Shown here: piece by piece, positions 30,408-43,446 of the stretch
How the letters are laid out: each line of letters opens with the position of its first letter
How positions within the stretch are numbered: the first letter of the stretch is position 1
Assembly (NCBI GenBank): GCA_024760905.1
Contig: CM045745.1
Span: forward strand, 3,883,782-3,947,781
DNA: 64,000 nt
Origin: Plotosus lineatus
Lineage: Eukaryota; Chordata; Actinopteri; Siluriformes; Plotosidae
Direction: 5' to 3'
Made by a program: the position numbers and the translations under genes
The notes under the pieces: generated by a model
The model's database searches: none
Told to the model about the DNA's origin: nothing
What the model saw: only the letters and a program-made list of their open reading frames with translations

Positions 30408-33008
30408 TAGGTTTTAAACATCGATCCGTGATGCTACGCTACTCAAAGCTTGATTAGCGTCTTTATAATCAGCAGCTTGTGGTTGTTGTTTCTTCGTGCC
30501 TAGTCTGCATCATCAGCAGGTATCTCAGGGTCTTTAGCGTTTCGCCCCAAAACCTGTACGCTTCACCTGAGTGGGGCAGCAAAGACAAAAGACTGTCTTC
30601 ACCTGCAGGCTGGCTTCTGATTGATTGTAGAGGTCTTCTGACATGCATCCAGACACAACTCTCCTGGCTTGTAATTAACTGTGGTCCAATTCTCTCTCCT
30701 CTTGATCCACAGCCACCTTGAGCATGTCTCTGCTGAAGCAGCTATGGTCTTTATCGCCTTCTTTTTGTGGCGGTAGGGGTAAGACCTATCTTGTGCAGGA
30801 AGTCTCGTAGATGTTGCAACAAAACCCCTGCATCCAACCTCTATTGGCATCAGGCTTGCTTTCCACCCTTTCATGCAAGCTTCATCTACCAAGTCCTGGT
30901 ATTTTGCGGCTTTCAGTTCGTGTGAGATGTCAAGTCTATCCTCCCAGGGAACTGTAAGCTCGATTATGTGGATGGCTTTCATTTCTCGAGATAATAGCAG
31001 CATATCTGGGCGCACCTGAGTAACTGCTATATCTTCTGGAAATTTCAACTTCCTCTGCACATCCACAAGAAGCTGCCAGTCGGAGGCTGGAGACAGGACT
31101 GAGCCTCTGGTTGCGGGCTTGCTCGGCTTGGTCTTCATCTCTCCTTCTTTCAGGATCATCTATTTTGGATGGGTTTTCCTGTATCCTGAATATTTTGATG
31201 GTTGACTTCCAGTCTGCGCTGGTCCACCACTGTGGCAATCTCTCTTAAGACAGTGTCATGCCTCCATCGGTACCTCCCCTCTCCCAGAGCCTTAGGACAT
31301 GCTGAGAGGATGTGATTCAGGGAGCAGTTGTTTCCTTTCCACAGAGAGCATGAGGCGTCCTCCTCTTTTCCCCAAATCCGCAAGTTCGAAGGTGTAGGAA
31401 GCAGGTCTGACACAGCACGTAGTCGGAAGCTAAGCTGACCTTGATCAGTGTTCCACAGTTCCTTCCATGTGAATGGGCGCTGGATGGCTGATTCCCATTT
31501 GGTCCAGCTGCCTTGGTTTCCTAACCCCACTGCTCTGACAAACCTGGTGTATTCCGCTTCTTTTCTAGTTTGTTGCACAACCATATCTCTTCTTGTTTGG
31601 TCACCTGCTGTGCTCCATCGCTTACCCTCGTAGTTGCCAAGGCCTAATCTTCCTTTGCAAACTGTTCCCACCAGCTCTTGATGACGCCGGTCCTCCTCTG
31701 CCACTTGGACTGCTTTGCGAGGATTCCATTTTCTACCAGCCTTCACAGTTTCCCCTGCTTGCTGCACTACTGTGTCCTTAGACAAACGTAGGGTAGAAAT
31801 GGCCCTAACTTTTGCAGTCTGAAATTCTTCAATCACAGATGACAGAGGCAAACTTAGCTGAGCTGACCTGCTGTAAAGATTTACAGTGCTGTAGCTTGGT
31901 GGAACTCCCAGCCACTTACGCAGAAATCTGCTGCACAGTCGTTCCATTGACTCCACCGTAGAGAAGGCCATGTCGTAGAGCAGGAATGGCCACTGCAGTC
32001 TAGGGATAATACCGTACTGGAAGCACCATGCTTTGAAGCGGCCTTGAAGATAACTTCCATCGATCGTTTGAAGCCACTTCTTGAGCGCTTTTTGGACATC
32101 TCTGCTGTTTTCTATGTCTCCCAATCAAAGCATTTCCCCAGGCATTTAATGCTCTCATCCTGGATTGTGGGAATCTTTTCATCTTGGATAATGAAAACAT
32201 GTGAACCAAGCTGGCCTTTGATAATAGTGAGGCTCCTTGACTTGGGTGGCTTGATTTTCATTCGAGCCCAGTTCACCATCTTTTCAAGGGCTGAGAGAAT
32301 CCAACGGGTTCCTGCTGGTGACTCTGTCATCATAGTGACATCATCCGTAAAGGCTCTGCAAGATGGGTGCCTGGTGCCATCGTCAGCTTTGGGACCTCTG
32401 CACTGGCTGATCCCTGCCTTGAGGAGCAAGTTCATGGCTGCCACGAATAGTATTACTGAAACCGTACACCCTGCCATAATTCCCTTCTCGAGTCTCTGCC
32501 AGCCTGTTGTGAAGTTGTTCACTGTAAATCGCATCTTGATGTTGGTAAGATGATTCATGACCTCTGTTGGAACATGGGACTGCTGCAGTGCTTTCTCGAT
32601 TAGTCGATGGGGTACGTGAGGGTAGGCCTTAGCAATGTCCAGCCACACTACTGATAAGTTACTCTTGTTTTTCTTGGCCTCCTTGATCAGCTGGCTTATC
32701 GCTGCTGTGTGCTCTAGACATCCTGAGTGGCCTGGGATGCCTCCCTTCTGCACGCTGGTGTCAATGTAGTGATTAATCAGGAGAAAGGTGGTGATTCTCT
32801 TTGCTACTACAGACCAAAATATCTTTCCTTCTACGTCCAGAAGAGAGATTTCCCAGGGCGATTGAGAAGCTTTGGGCAATTCTTATAGATCTTGTATGTA
32901 ATTCCGGAGGGACCTGGAGCTGGCCCTGGCACTATAGCATGCCGTCTTTCCGAGCTGTCTTCCGAACTTTCTCGAAGGTCAATGGGACTCTCCCCACAGT
33001 CAAAAACA
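30408..33008 (-). mobile_element. Array unit U2 (short form)
   Basis: 2,601 bp. Lacks the 112-bp RT motif-1 segment (joint at about 32,850, tttcccagggcgattg). It carries an extra atcatctattt at about 31,154 that ends the thumb/knuckle frame early; only U14 shares this. Frames: 30,599-31,159 (endonuclease), 31,156-32,124 (thumb and knuckle) and 32,112-32,879 (RT). Zinc knuckle with Trp. Confidence 0.92.
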
Positions 33009-35615
33009 TAGGTTTTAAACATCGATCCGTGATGCTACGCTCCTCAAAGCTTGATTAGCGTCTTTATAATCAGCAGATTGTGGTTGTTGTTTCTTCGTGC
33101 CTAGTCTGCATCATCAGCAGGTATCTCAGGGTCTTTAGCGTTTCGCCCCAAAACCTGTACTCTTCACCTGAGTGGGGCAGCAAAGACAAAAGACTGTCTT
33201 CACCTGCAGGCTGGCTTCTGATTGATTGTAGAGGTCTTCTGACATGCATCCACACACTACTCTCCTGACTTGGAATTAACTGTGGTCCATTCTCTCCTCT
33301 TGATCCACAGCCACCTTGAGCATGTCTCTGCTGAAGCAGCTATGGTCTTTATCGCCTTCTTTTTGTGGCGGTAGGGGTAAGACCTATCTTGTGCAGGAAA
33401 GTCTCTTGTAGATGTTGCAACAAACCCCTGCATCCACCCTCTATTGGCATCAGGCTTGCTTTCCACCCTTTCATGCAAGCTTCATCAACCAAGTCCTGGT
33501 ATTTTGCGGCTTTCAGTTCGTGTGAGATGTCAAGTCTATCCTCCCAGGGAACTGTAAGCTCGATTATGTGGATGGCTTTCGTTTCTCGAGATAATAGCAG
33601 CATATCTGGGCGCACCTGAGTAACTGCTATATCTTCTGGAAATTTCAACTTCCTCTGCACATCCACAAGAAGCTGCCAGTCGGAGGCTGGAGACAGGACT
33701 GAGCCTCTAGTTGCGGGCTTGCTCGGCTTGGTCTTCATCTCTCCTTCTTTCAGGAATTGGATGGGTTTTCCTGTATCCTGAATATTTTGATGGTTGACTT
33801 CCAGTCTGCGCTGGTCCACCACTATGGCAATCTCTCTTAAGACAGTGTCATGCCTCCATCGGTACCTCCCCTCTCCCAGAGCCTTCGGACATGCTGAGAG
33901 GATGTGATTCAGGGAGCAGTTGTTTCCTTTACACAGAGAGCATGAGGCGTCCTCCTCTTTTCCCCAAATCCGCAAGTTCGAAGGTGTAGGAAGCAGGTCT
34001 GACACAGCACGTAGTAGGAAGCTAAGCTGACCTTGATCAGTGTTCCACAGTTCCTTCCATGTGACTGGGCGCTGGATGGCTGATTCCCATTTGGTCCAGC
34101 TGCCTTGGCTTCCTAACCCCACTGCTCTGACAAACCTGGTGTATTCCGCTTCTTTTCTAGTTTGTTGCACAACCATATCTCTTCTTGTTTGGTCATCTGC
34201 TGTGCTCCATCGCTTACCCTCGTAGTTGCCGAGGCCTAATCTTCCTTTGCAAACTGTTCCCACCAGCTCTTGATGACGCCGGTCCTCCTCTGCCACTTGG
34301 ACTGCTTTGCGAGGATTCCATTTTCTACCAGCCTTCACAGTTTCCCCTGCTTGCTGCACTACTGTGTCCTTAGACAAACGTAGGGTAGAAATGGCCCTAA
34401 CTTTTGCAGTCTGAAATTCTTCAATCACAGATGACAGAGGCAAACTTAGCTGAGCTGACCTGCTGTAAAGATTTACAGTGCTGTAGCTTGGTGGAACTCC
34501 CAGCCACTTCCGCAGAAATCTGCTGCACAGTCGTTCCATTGACTCCACCGTAGAGAAGGCCATGTCGTAGAGCAGGAATGGCCACTGCAGTCTAAGGATA
34601 ATACCGTACTGGAAGCACCATGCTTTGAAGCGGCCTTGAAGATAACTTCCATCTATCGTTTGAAGCCACTTCTTGAGCGCTTTTTGGACATCTCTGCTGT
34701 TTTCTATGTCTCCCAATCAAAGCATTTCCCCAGGCATTTAATGCTCTCATCCTGGATTGTGGGAATCTTTTCATCTTGGATAATGAAAACATGTGAACCA
34801 AGCTGGCCTTTGATAATAGTGAGGCTCCTTGACTTGGGTGGCTTGATTTTCATTCGAGCCCAGTTCACCATCTTTTCAAGGGCTGAGAGAATCCAACGGG
34901 TTCCTGCTGGTGACTCTGTCATCATAGTGACATCGTCCGTAAAGGCTCTGCAAGATGGGTGCCTGGTGCCATGGTCAGCCTTGGGACCTCTGCACTGGCT
35001 GATCCCTGCCTTGAGGAGCAAGTTCATGGCTGCCACGAATAGTATTACTGAAACCGTACACCCTGCCATAATTCCCTTCTCGAGTCTCTGCCAGCCTGTT
35101 GTGAAGTTGTTCACTGTAAATCGCATCTTGATGTTGGTAAGATGATTCATGACGTGCAGTTGCACGACCTCTGTTGGCACATGGTACTGCTGCAGTGCTT
35201 TCTCGATTAGTAGATGGGGTACGCGAGGGTAGGCCTTAGCAATGTCCAGCCACACTACTGATAAGTTACTCTTGTTTTTATTGGCCTCCTTGATCAGCTG
35301 GCTTATCGCTGCAGTGTGCTCTAGACATCCTGAGTGGCCTGGGATGCCTCCCTTCTGCACGCTGGTGTCAATGTAGTGATTAGTCAGGAGAAAGGTGGTG
35401 ATTCTCTTTGCTACTACAGACCAAAATATCTTTCCTTCTACGTCCAGAAGAGAGATTTCCCAGGGCGATTGAGAAGCTTTGGGCAATTCTTATAGATCTT
35501 GTATGTAATTCCGGAGGGACCTGGAGCTGGCCCTGGCACTATAGCATGCCGTCTTTCCGCGCTGTCTTCCGAACTTTCTCGAAGGTCAATGGGACTCTCC
35601 CCACAGTCAAAAACA
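33009..35615 (-). mobile_element. Array unit U3 (short form, A-type)
   Basis: 2,607 bp. A-type marks: gacgtgcagttgcacgacc at about 35,151 and tccgcgctg at about 35,556. Complete CCHC knuckle (Cys at the second position). Frames: 33,349-34,716 (455 aa, shifted before the C-terminus by extra bases at about 33,398-33,411) and 34,704-35,486 (RT). Confidence 0.92.
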
Positions 35616-38176
35616 TAGGTTTTAAACATCGATCCGTGATGCTACGCTACTAAAAGCTTGATTAGCGTCTTTATAATCAGCAGCTTGTGGTTGTTGTTTC
35701 TTCGTGCCTAGTCTGCATCATCAGCAGGTATCTCAGGGTCTTTAGCGTTTCGCCCCAAAACCTGTACGCTTCACCTGAGTGGGGCAGCAAAGACAAAAGA
35801 CTGTCTTCACCTGCAGGCTGGCTTCTGATTGATTGTAGAGGTCTTCTGACATGCATCCACACACTACTCTCCTGGCTTGTAATTAACTGTGGTCCAATTC
35901 TCTCTCCTCTTGATCCACAGCCACCTTGAGCATGTCTCTGCTGAAGCAGCTATGGTCTTTATCGCCTTCTTTTGTGGCGGTAGGGGTAAGACCTATCTTG
36001 TGCAGGAAGTCTCGTAGATGTTGCAACAAAACCCCTGCATCCAACCTCTATTGGCATCAGGCTTGCTTTCCAAGTCCTGGTATTTTGCGGCTTTCAGTTC
36101 GTGTGAGATATCAAGTCTATCCTCCCAGGGAACTGTAAGCTCGATTATGTGGATGGCTTTCGTTTCTCGAGATAATAGCAGCATATCTGGGCGCACCTGA
36201 GTAACTGCTATATCTTCTGGAAATTTCAACTTCCTCTGCACATCCACAAGAAGCTGCCAGTCGGAGGGAGACAGGACAGAGCCTCTAGTTGCGGGCTTGC
36301 TCGGCTTGGTCTTCATCTCTCCTTCTTTCAGGAATTGGATGGGTTTTCCTGTATCCTGAATATTTTGATGGTTGACTTCCAGTCTGCGCTGGTCCACCAC
36401 TATGGCAATCTCTCTTAAGACAGTGTCATGCCTCCATCGGTACCTCCCCTCTCCCAGAGCCTTAGGACATGCTGAGAGGATGTGATTCAGGGAGCAGTTG
36501 TTTCCTTTACACAGAGAGCATGAGGCGTCCTCCTCTTTCCCCAAATCCGCAAGTTCGAAGGTGTAGGAAGCAGGTCTGACACAGCACGTAGTCGGAAGCT
36601 AAGCTGACCTTGATCAGTGTTCCACAGTTCCTTCCATGTGAATGGGCGCTGGATGGCTGATTCCCATTTGGTCCAGCTGCCTTGGCTTCCTAACCCCACT
36701 GCTCTGACAAACCTGGTGTATTCCGCTTCTTTTCTAGTTTGTTGCACAACCATATCTCTTCTTGTTTGGTCATCTGCTGTGCTCCATCGCTTACCCTCGT
36801 AGTTGCCGAGGCCTAATCTTCCTTTGCAAACTGTTCCCACCAGCTCTTGATGACGCCGGTCCTCCTCTGCCACTTGGACTGCTTTGCGAGGATTCCATTT
36901 TCTACCAGCCTTCACAGTTTCCCCTGCTTGCTGCACTACTGTGTCCTTAGACAAACGTAGGGTAGAAATGGCCCTAACTTTTGCAGTCTGAAATTCTTCA
37001 ATCACAGATGACAGAGGCAAACTTAGCTGAGCTGACCTGCTGTAAAGATTTACAGTGCTGTAGCTTGGTGGAACTCCCAGCCACTTCCGCAGAAATCTGC
37101 TGCACAGTCGTTCCATTGACTCCACCGTAGAGAAGGCCATGTCGTAGAGCAGGAATGGCCACTGCAGTCTAAGGATAATACCGTACTGGAAGCACCATGC
37201 TTTGAAGCGGCCTTGAAGATAACTTCCATCTATCGTTTGAAGCCACTTCTTGAGCGCTTTTTGGACATCTCTGCTGTTTTCTATGTCTCCCAATCAAAGC
37301 ATTTCCCCAGGCATTTAATGCTCTCATCCTGGATTGTGGGAATCTTTTCATCTTGGATAATGAAAACATGTGAACCAAGCTGGCCTTTGATAATAGTGAG
37401 GCTCCTTGACTTGGGTGGCTTGATTTTCATTCTAGCCCAGTTCACCATCTTTTCAAGGGCTGAGAGAATCCAACGGGTTCCTGCTGGTGACTCTGTCATG
37501 ATAGTGACATCGTCCGTAAAGGCTCTGCAAGATGGGTGCCTGGTGCCATGGTCAGCCTTGGGACCTCTGCACTGGCTGATCCCTGCCTTGAGGAGCAAGT
37601 TCATGGCTGCCACGAATAGTATTACTGAAACCGTACACCCTGCCATAATTCCCTTCTCGAGTCTCTGCCAGCCTGTTGTGAAGTTGTTCACTGTAAATCG
37701 CATCTTGATGTTGGTAAGATGATTCATGACCTCCGTTGGAACATGGGACTGCTGCAGTGCTTTCTCGATTAGTCGATGGGGTACGTGAGGGTAGGCCTTA
37801 GCAATGTCCAGCCACACTACTGATAAGTTACTCTTGTTTTTCTTGGCCTCCTTGATCAGCTGGCTTATCGCTGCTGTGTGCTCTAGACATCCTGAGTGGC
37901 CTGGGATGCCTCCCTTCTGCACGCTGGTGTCAATGTAGTGATTAATCAGGAGAAAGGTGGTGATTCTCTTTGCTACTACAGACCAAAATATCTTTCCTTC
38001 TACGTCCAGAAGAGAGATTTCCCAGGGCGATTGAGAAGCTTTGGGCAATTCTTATAGATCTTGTATGTAATTCCGGAGGGACCTGGAGCTGGCCCTGGCA
38101 CTATAGCATGCCGTCTTTCCGAGCTGTCTTCCGAACTTTCTCGAAGGTCAATGGGACTCTCCCACAGTCAAAAACA
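35616..38176 (-). mobile_element. Array unit U4 (short form, B-type)
   Basis: 2,561 bp. B-type marks: ctccgttggaacatgggac at about 37,732 and gatggggtacgtgag. A 26-bp loss at about 36,070 (gctttccaagtcctgg) shifts the endonuclease frame after KYQDL. One-base losses at 35,968 (cttcttttgtgg) and 36,537 (ctctttccccaa) are in homopolymers. Frames: 35,993-36,544, 36,487-37,293, 37,281-38,048. Knuckle with Cys. Confidence 0.92.
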
Positions 38177-40868
38177 TAGGTTTTAAACATCGATCCGTGA
38201 TGCTACGCTACTCAAAGCTTGATTAGCGTCTTTATAATCAGCAGCTTGTGGTTGTTGTTTCTTCGTGCCTCGTCTGCATCATCAGCAGGTATCTCAGGGT
38301 CTTTAGCGTTTCGCCCCAAAACCTGTACGCTTCACCTGAGTGGGGCAGCAAAGACAAAGACTGTCTTCACCTGCAGGCTGGCTTCTGATTGATTGTAGAG
38401 GTCTTCTGACATGCATCCACACACTACTCTCCTGGCTTGTAATTAACTGTGGTCCAATCTCTCTCCTCTTGATCCACAGCCACCTTGAGCATGTCTCTGC
38501 TGAAGCAGCTATGGTCTTTATCGCCTTCTTTTTGTGGCGGTAGGGGTAAGACCTATCTTGTGCAGGAAGTCTCGTAGATGTTGCAACAAAACCCCTGCAT
38601 CCAACCTCTATTGGCATCAGGCTTGCTTTCCAAGTCCTGGTATTTTGCGGCTTTCAGTTCGTGTGAGATATCAAGTCTATCCTCCCAGGGAACTGTAAGC
38701 TCGATTATGTGGATGGCTTTCGTTTCTCGAGATAATAGCAGCATATCTGGGCGCACCTGAGTAACTGCTATATCTTCTGGAAATTTCAACTTCCTCTGCA
38801 CATCCACAAGAAGCTGCCAGTCGGAGGTAGACAGGACAGAGCCTCAAGGTGCGGGCTTGCTCGGCTTGGTCTTCATCTCTCCTTCTTTCAGGAATTGGAT
38901 GGGTTTTCCTGTATCCTGAATATTTTGATGGTTGACTTCCAGTCTGCGCTGGTCCACCACTATGGCAATCTCTCTTAAGACAGTGTCATGCCTCCATCGG
39001 TACCTCCCCTCTCCCTGAGCCTTAGGACATGCTGAGAGGATGTGATTCAGGGAGCAGTTGTTTCCTTTCCACAGAGAGCATGAGGCGTCCTCCTCTTTTC
39101 CCCAAATCCGCAAGTTCGAAGGTGTAGGAAGCAGGTCTGACACAGCACGTAGTCGGAAGCTAAGCTGACCTTGATCAGTGTTCCACAGTTCCTTCCATGT
39201 GAATGGGCGGTGGATGGCTGATTCCCATTTGGTCCAGCTGCCTTGGCTTCCTAACCCCACTGCTCTGACAAACCTGGTGTATTCCGCTTCTTTTCTAGTT
39301 TGTTGCACAACCATATCTCTTCTTGTTTGGTCATCTGCTGTGCTCCATCGCTTACCCTCGTAGTTGCCGAGGCCTAATCTTCCTTTGCAAACTGTTCCCA
39401 CCAGCTCTTGATGACGCCGGTCCTCCTCTGCCACTTGGACTGCTTTGCGAGGATTCCATTTTCTACCAGCCTTCACAGTTTCCCCTGCTTGCTGCACTAC
39501 TGTGTCCTTAGACAAACGTAGGGTAGAAATGGCCCTAACTTTTGCAGTCTGAAATTCTTCAATCACAGTGACAGAGGCAAACTTAGCTTAGCTGACCCGC
39601 TGTAAAGATTTACAGTGCTGTAGCTTGGTGGAACTCCCAGCCACTTACGCAGAAATCTGCTGCACAGTCGTTCCATTGACTCCACCGTTGAGAAGGCCAT
39701 GTCAAAGAGCAGGAATGGCCACTGCAGTCTAGGGATAATACCGTACTGGAAGCACCATGCTTTGAAGCGGCCTTGAAGATAACTTCCATCTATCGTTTGA
39801 AGCCACTTCTTGAGCGCTTTTTGGACATCTCTGCTGTTTTCTATGTCTCCCAATGACTGGTCAAAGCATTTCCCCAGGCATTTAATGCTCTCATCCTGGA
39901 TTGTGGGAATCTTTTCATCTTGGATAATGAAAACATGTGAACCAAGCTGGCCTTTGATAATAGTGAGGCTCCTTGACTTGGGTGGTTGAGTTTCATTCGA
40001 GCCCAGTTCACCATCTTTTCAAGGGCTGAGAGAATCCAACGGGTTCCTGCTGGTGACTCTGTCATGATAGTGACATCGTCCGTAAAGGCTCTGCAAGCTG
40101 GGTGCCTGGTGCCATGGTCAGCCTTGGGACCTCTGCACTGGCTGATCCCTGCCTTGAGGAGCAAGTTCATGGCTGCCACGAATAGTATTACTGAAGCCGT
40201 ACACCCTGCCATAATTCCCTTCTCGAGTCTCTGCCAGCCTGTTGTGAAGTTGTTCACTGTAAATCGCATCTTGATGTTGGTAAGATGATTCATGACCAAC
40301 TGCACGACCTCTGTTGGAACATGGTACTGCTGCAGTGCTTTCTCAATTAGTAGATGGGGTACGCGAGGGTAGGCCTTAGCAATGTCCAGCCACACTACTG
40401 ATAAGTTACTCTTGTTTTTCTTGGCCTCCTTGATCCAGCTGGCTTCTCGCTGCTGTGTGCTCTAGACATCCTGAGTGGCCTGGGATGCCTCCCTTCTGCA
40501 CGCTGGTGTCAATGTAGTGATTAATCAGGAGAAAGGTGGTGATTCTCTTTGCTACTACAGACCAAAATATCTTTCCTTCTACGTCCAGAAGAGAGATTTC
40601 CCTGAACTGGTCCAGCCCTCTTGAATCTAGCTCCTTTGGTACAAAACAACCTTCTGCCAGGGTCCATGCTGATGGTAGCTGTTTCTTTTTCCAGATTGTA
40701 CGAAGAAGCTTGCAGAGACGATTGAGAAGCTTTGGGCAATTCTTATAGATCTTGTATGTAATTCCGGAGGGACCTGGAGCTGGCCCTAGCACTATAGCAT
40801 GCCGTCTTTCCGAGCTGTCTTCCGAACTTTCTCGAAGGTCAATGGGACTCTCCCCACAGTCAAAAACA
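38177..40868 (-). mobile_element. Array unit U5 (long form, unbroken at the RT-thumb joint)
   Basis: 2,692 bp. With U13, one of only two units that keep gactggt at 39,855-39,861, which keeps RT and thumb in one frame (GKCFDQSLGDIENSRD). It is broken elsewhere: the 26-bp endonuclease loss (about 38,632), a 2-bp loss at about 39,569 (cacagtgacagagg), an extra c at about 40,436 and a frameshift near 39,985. Frames: 38,553-38,807, 38,844-39,566, 39,563-39,853, 39,841-40,395, 40,406-40,882. Knuckle with Trp. Confidence 0.92.
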
Positions 40869-43446
40869 TAGGTTTTAAACATCGATCCGTGATGCTACGC
40901 TCCTCAAAGCTTGATTAGCGTCTTTATAATCAGCAGATTGTGGTTGTTGTTTCTTCGTGCCTAGTCTGCATCATCAGCAGGTATCTCAGGGTCTTTAGCG
41001 TTTCGCCCCAAAAACCTGTACTCTTCACCTGAGTGGGGCAGCAAAGACAAAAGACTGTCTTCACCTGCAGGCTGGCTTCTGATTGATTGTAGAGGTCTTC
41101 TGACATGCATCCACACACTACTCTCCTGGCTTGTAATTAACTGTGGTCCACCTCTCTCCTCTTGATCCACAGCCACCTTGAGCATGTCTCTGCTGAAGCA
41201 GCTATGGTCTTTATCGCCTTCTTTTTGTGGCGGTAGGGGTAAGACCTATCTTGTGCAGGAAGTCTCGTAGATGTTGCAACAAAACCCCTGCATCCAACCT
41301 CTATTGGCATCAGGCTTGCTTTCCAAGTCCTGGTATTTTGCGGCTTTCAGTTCGTGTGAGATATCAAGTCTATCCTCCCAAGGAACTGTAAGCTCGATTA
41401 TGTGGATGGCTTTCGTTTCTCGAGATAATAGCAGCATATCTGGGCGCACCTGAGTAACTGCTATATCTTCTGGAAATTTCAACTTCCTCTGCACATCCAC
41501 AAGAAGCTGCCAGTCGGAGGCTGGAGACAGGACTGAGCCTCTAGTTGCGGGCTTGCTCGGCTTGGTCTTCATCTCTCCTTCTTTCAGGAATTGGATGGGT
41601 TTTCCTGTATCCTGAATATTTTGATGGTTGACTTCCAGTCTGCGCTGGTCCACCACTATGGCAATCTCTCTTAAGACAGTGTCATGCCTCCATCGGTACC
41701 TCCCCTCTCCCAGAGCCTTCGGACATGCTGAGAGGATGTGATTCAGGGAGCAGTTGTTTCCTTTACACAGAGAGCATGAGGCGTCCTCCTCTTTTCCCCA
41801 AATCCGCAAGTTCGAAGGTGTAGGAAGCAGGTCTGACACAGCACGTAGTAGGAAGCTAAGCTGACCTTGATCAGTGTTCCACAGTTCCTTCCATGTGACT
41901 GGGCGCTGGATGGCTGATTCCCATTTGGTCCAGCTGCCTTGGCTTCCTAACCCCACTGCTCTGACAAACCTGGTGTATTCCGCTTCTTTTCTAGTTTGTT
42001 GCACAACCATATCTCTTCTTGTTTGGTCATCTGCTGTGCTCCATCGCTTACCCTCGTAGTTGCCGAGGCCTAATCTTCCTTTGCAAACTGTTCCCACCAG
42101 CTCTTGATGACGCCGGTCCTCCTCTGCCACTTGGACTGCTTTGCGAGGATTCCATTTTCTACCAGCCTTCACAGTTTCCCCTGCTTGCTGCACTACTGTG
42201 TCCTTAGACAAACGTAGGGTAGAAATGGCCCTAACTTTTGCAGTCTGAAATTCTTCAATCACAGATGACAGAGGCAAACTTAGCTGAGCTGACCTGCTGT
42301 AAAGATTTACAGTGCTGTAGCTTGGTGGAACTCCCAGCCACTTCCGCAGAAATCTGCTGCACAGTCGTTCCATTGACTCCACCGTAGAGAAGGCCATGTC
42401 GTAGAGCAGGAATGGCCACTGCAGTCTAAGGATAATACCGTACTGGAAGCACCATGCTTTGAAGCGGCCTTGAAGATAACTTCCATCTATCGTTTGAAGC
42501 CACTTCTTGAGCGCTTTTTGGACATCTCTGCTGTTTTCTATGTCTCCCAATCAAAGCATTTCCCCAGGCATTTAATGCTCTCATCCTGGATTGTGGGAAT
42601 CTTTTCATCTTGGATAATGAAAACATGTGAACCAAGCTGGCCTTTGATAATAGTGAGGCTCCTTGACTTGGGTGGCTTGATTTTCATTCGAGCCCAGTTC
42701 ACCATCTTTTCAAGGGCTGAGAGAATCCAACGGGTTCCTGCTGGTGACTCTGTCATCATAGTGACATCGTCCGTAAAGGCTCTGCAAGATGGGTGCCTGG
42801 TGCCATGGTCAGCCTTGGGACCTCTGCACTGGCTGATCCCTGCCTTGAGGAGCAAGTTCATGGCTGCCACGAATAGTATTACTGAAACCGTACACCCTGC
42901 CATAATTCCCTTCTCGAGTCTCTGCCAGCCTGTTGTGAAGTTGTTCACTGTAAATCGCATCTTGATGTTGGTAAGATGATTCATGACCAACTGCACGACC
43001 TCTGTTGGCACATGGTACTGCTGCAGTGCTTTCTCGATTAGTAGATGGGGTACGCGAGGGTAGGCCTTAGCAATGTCCAGCCACACTACTGATAAGTTAC
43101 TCTTGTTTTTATTGGCCTCCTTGATCAGCTGGCTTATCGCTGCAGTGTGCTCTAGACATCCTGAGTGGCCTGGGATGCCTCCCTTCTGCACGCTGGTGTC
43201 AATGTAGTGATTAGTCAGGAGAAAGGTGGTGATTCTCTTTGCTACTACAGACCAAAATATCTTTCCTTCTACGTCCAGAAGAGAGATTTCCCAGGGCGAT
43301 TGAGAAGCTTTGGGCAATTCTTATAGATCTTGTATGTAATTCCGGAGGGACCTGGAGCTGGCCCTAGCACTATAGCATGCCGTCTTTCCGAGCTGTCTTC
43401 CGAACTTTCTCGAAGGTCAATGGGACTCTCCCCACAGTCAAAAACA
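40869..43446 (-). mobile_element. Array unit U6 (short form)
   Basis: 2,578 bp. Has the 26-bp endonuclease loss and an extra A at about 41,013 (ccccaaaaacctg). Frames: 41,246-42,550 (434 aa, thumb, intact CCHC knuckle, most of the endonuclease) and 42,538-43,317 (RT, 259 aa). Knuckle with Cys. Confidence 0.92.

Noticed and set aside
32044..32553. Recurrent plus-strand 169-aa frames across the array (also at 34,636, 37,213, 42,470, 45,076, 58,085 and 63,350)
   Set aside because: They are antisense shadows of the RT catalytic region on the minus strand, which carries all recognisable motifs.
40601..40720. The 112-bp segment as an intron with intron-less retrocopies
   Set aside because: It encodes conserved RT motif 1 in frame, does not begin with GT and end with AG, and the short units replace it with a few other bases.
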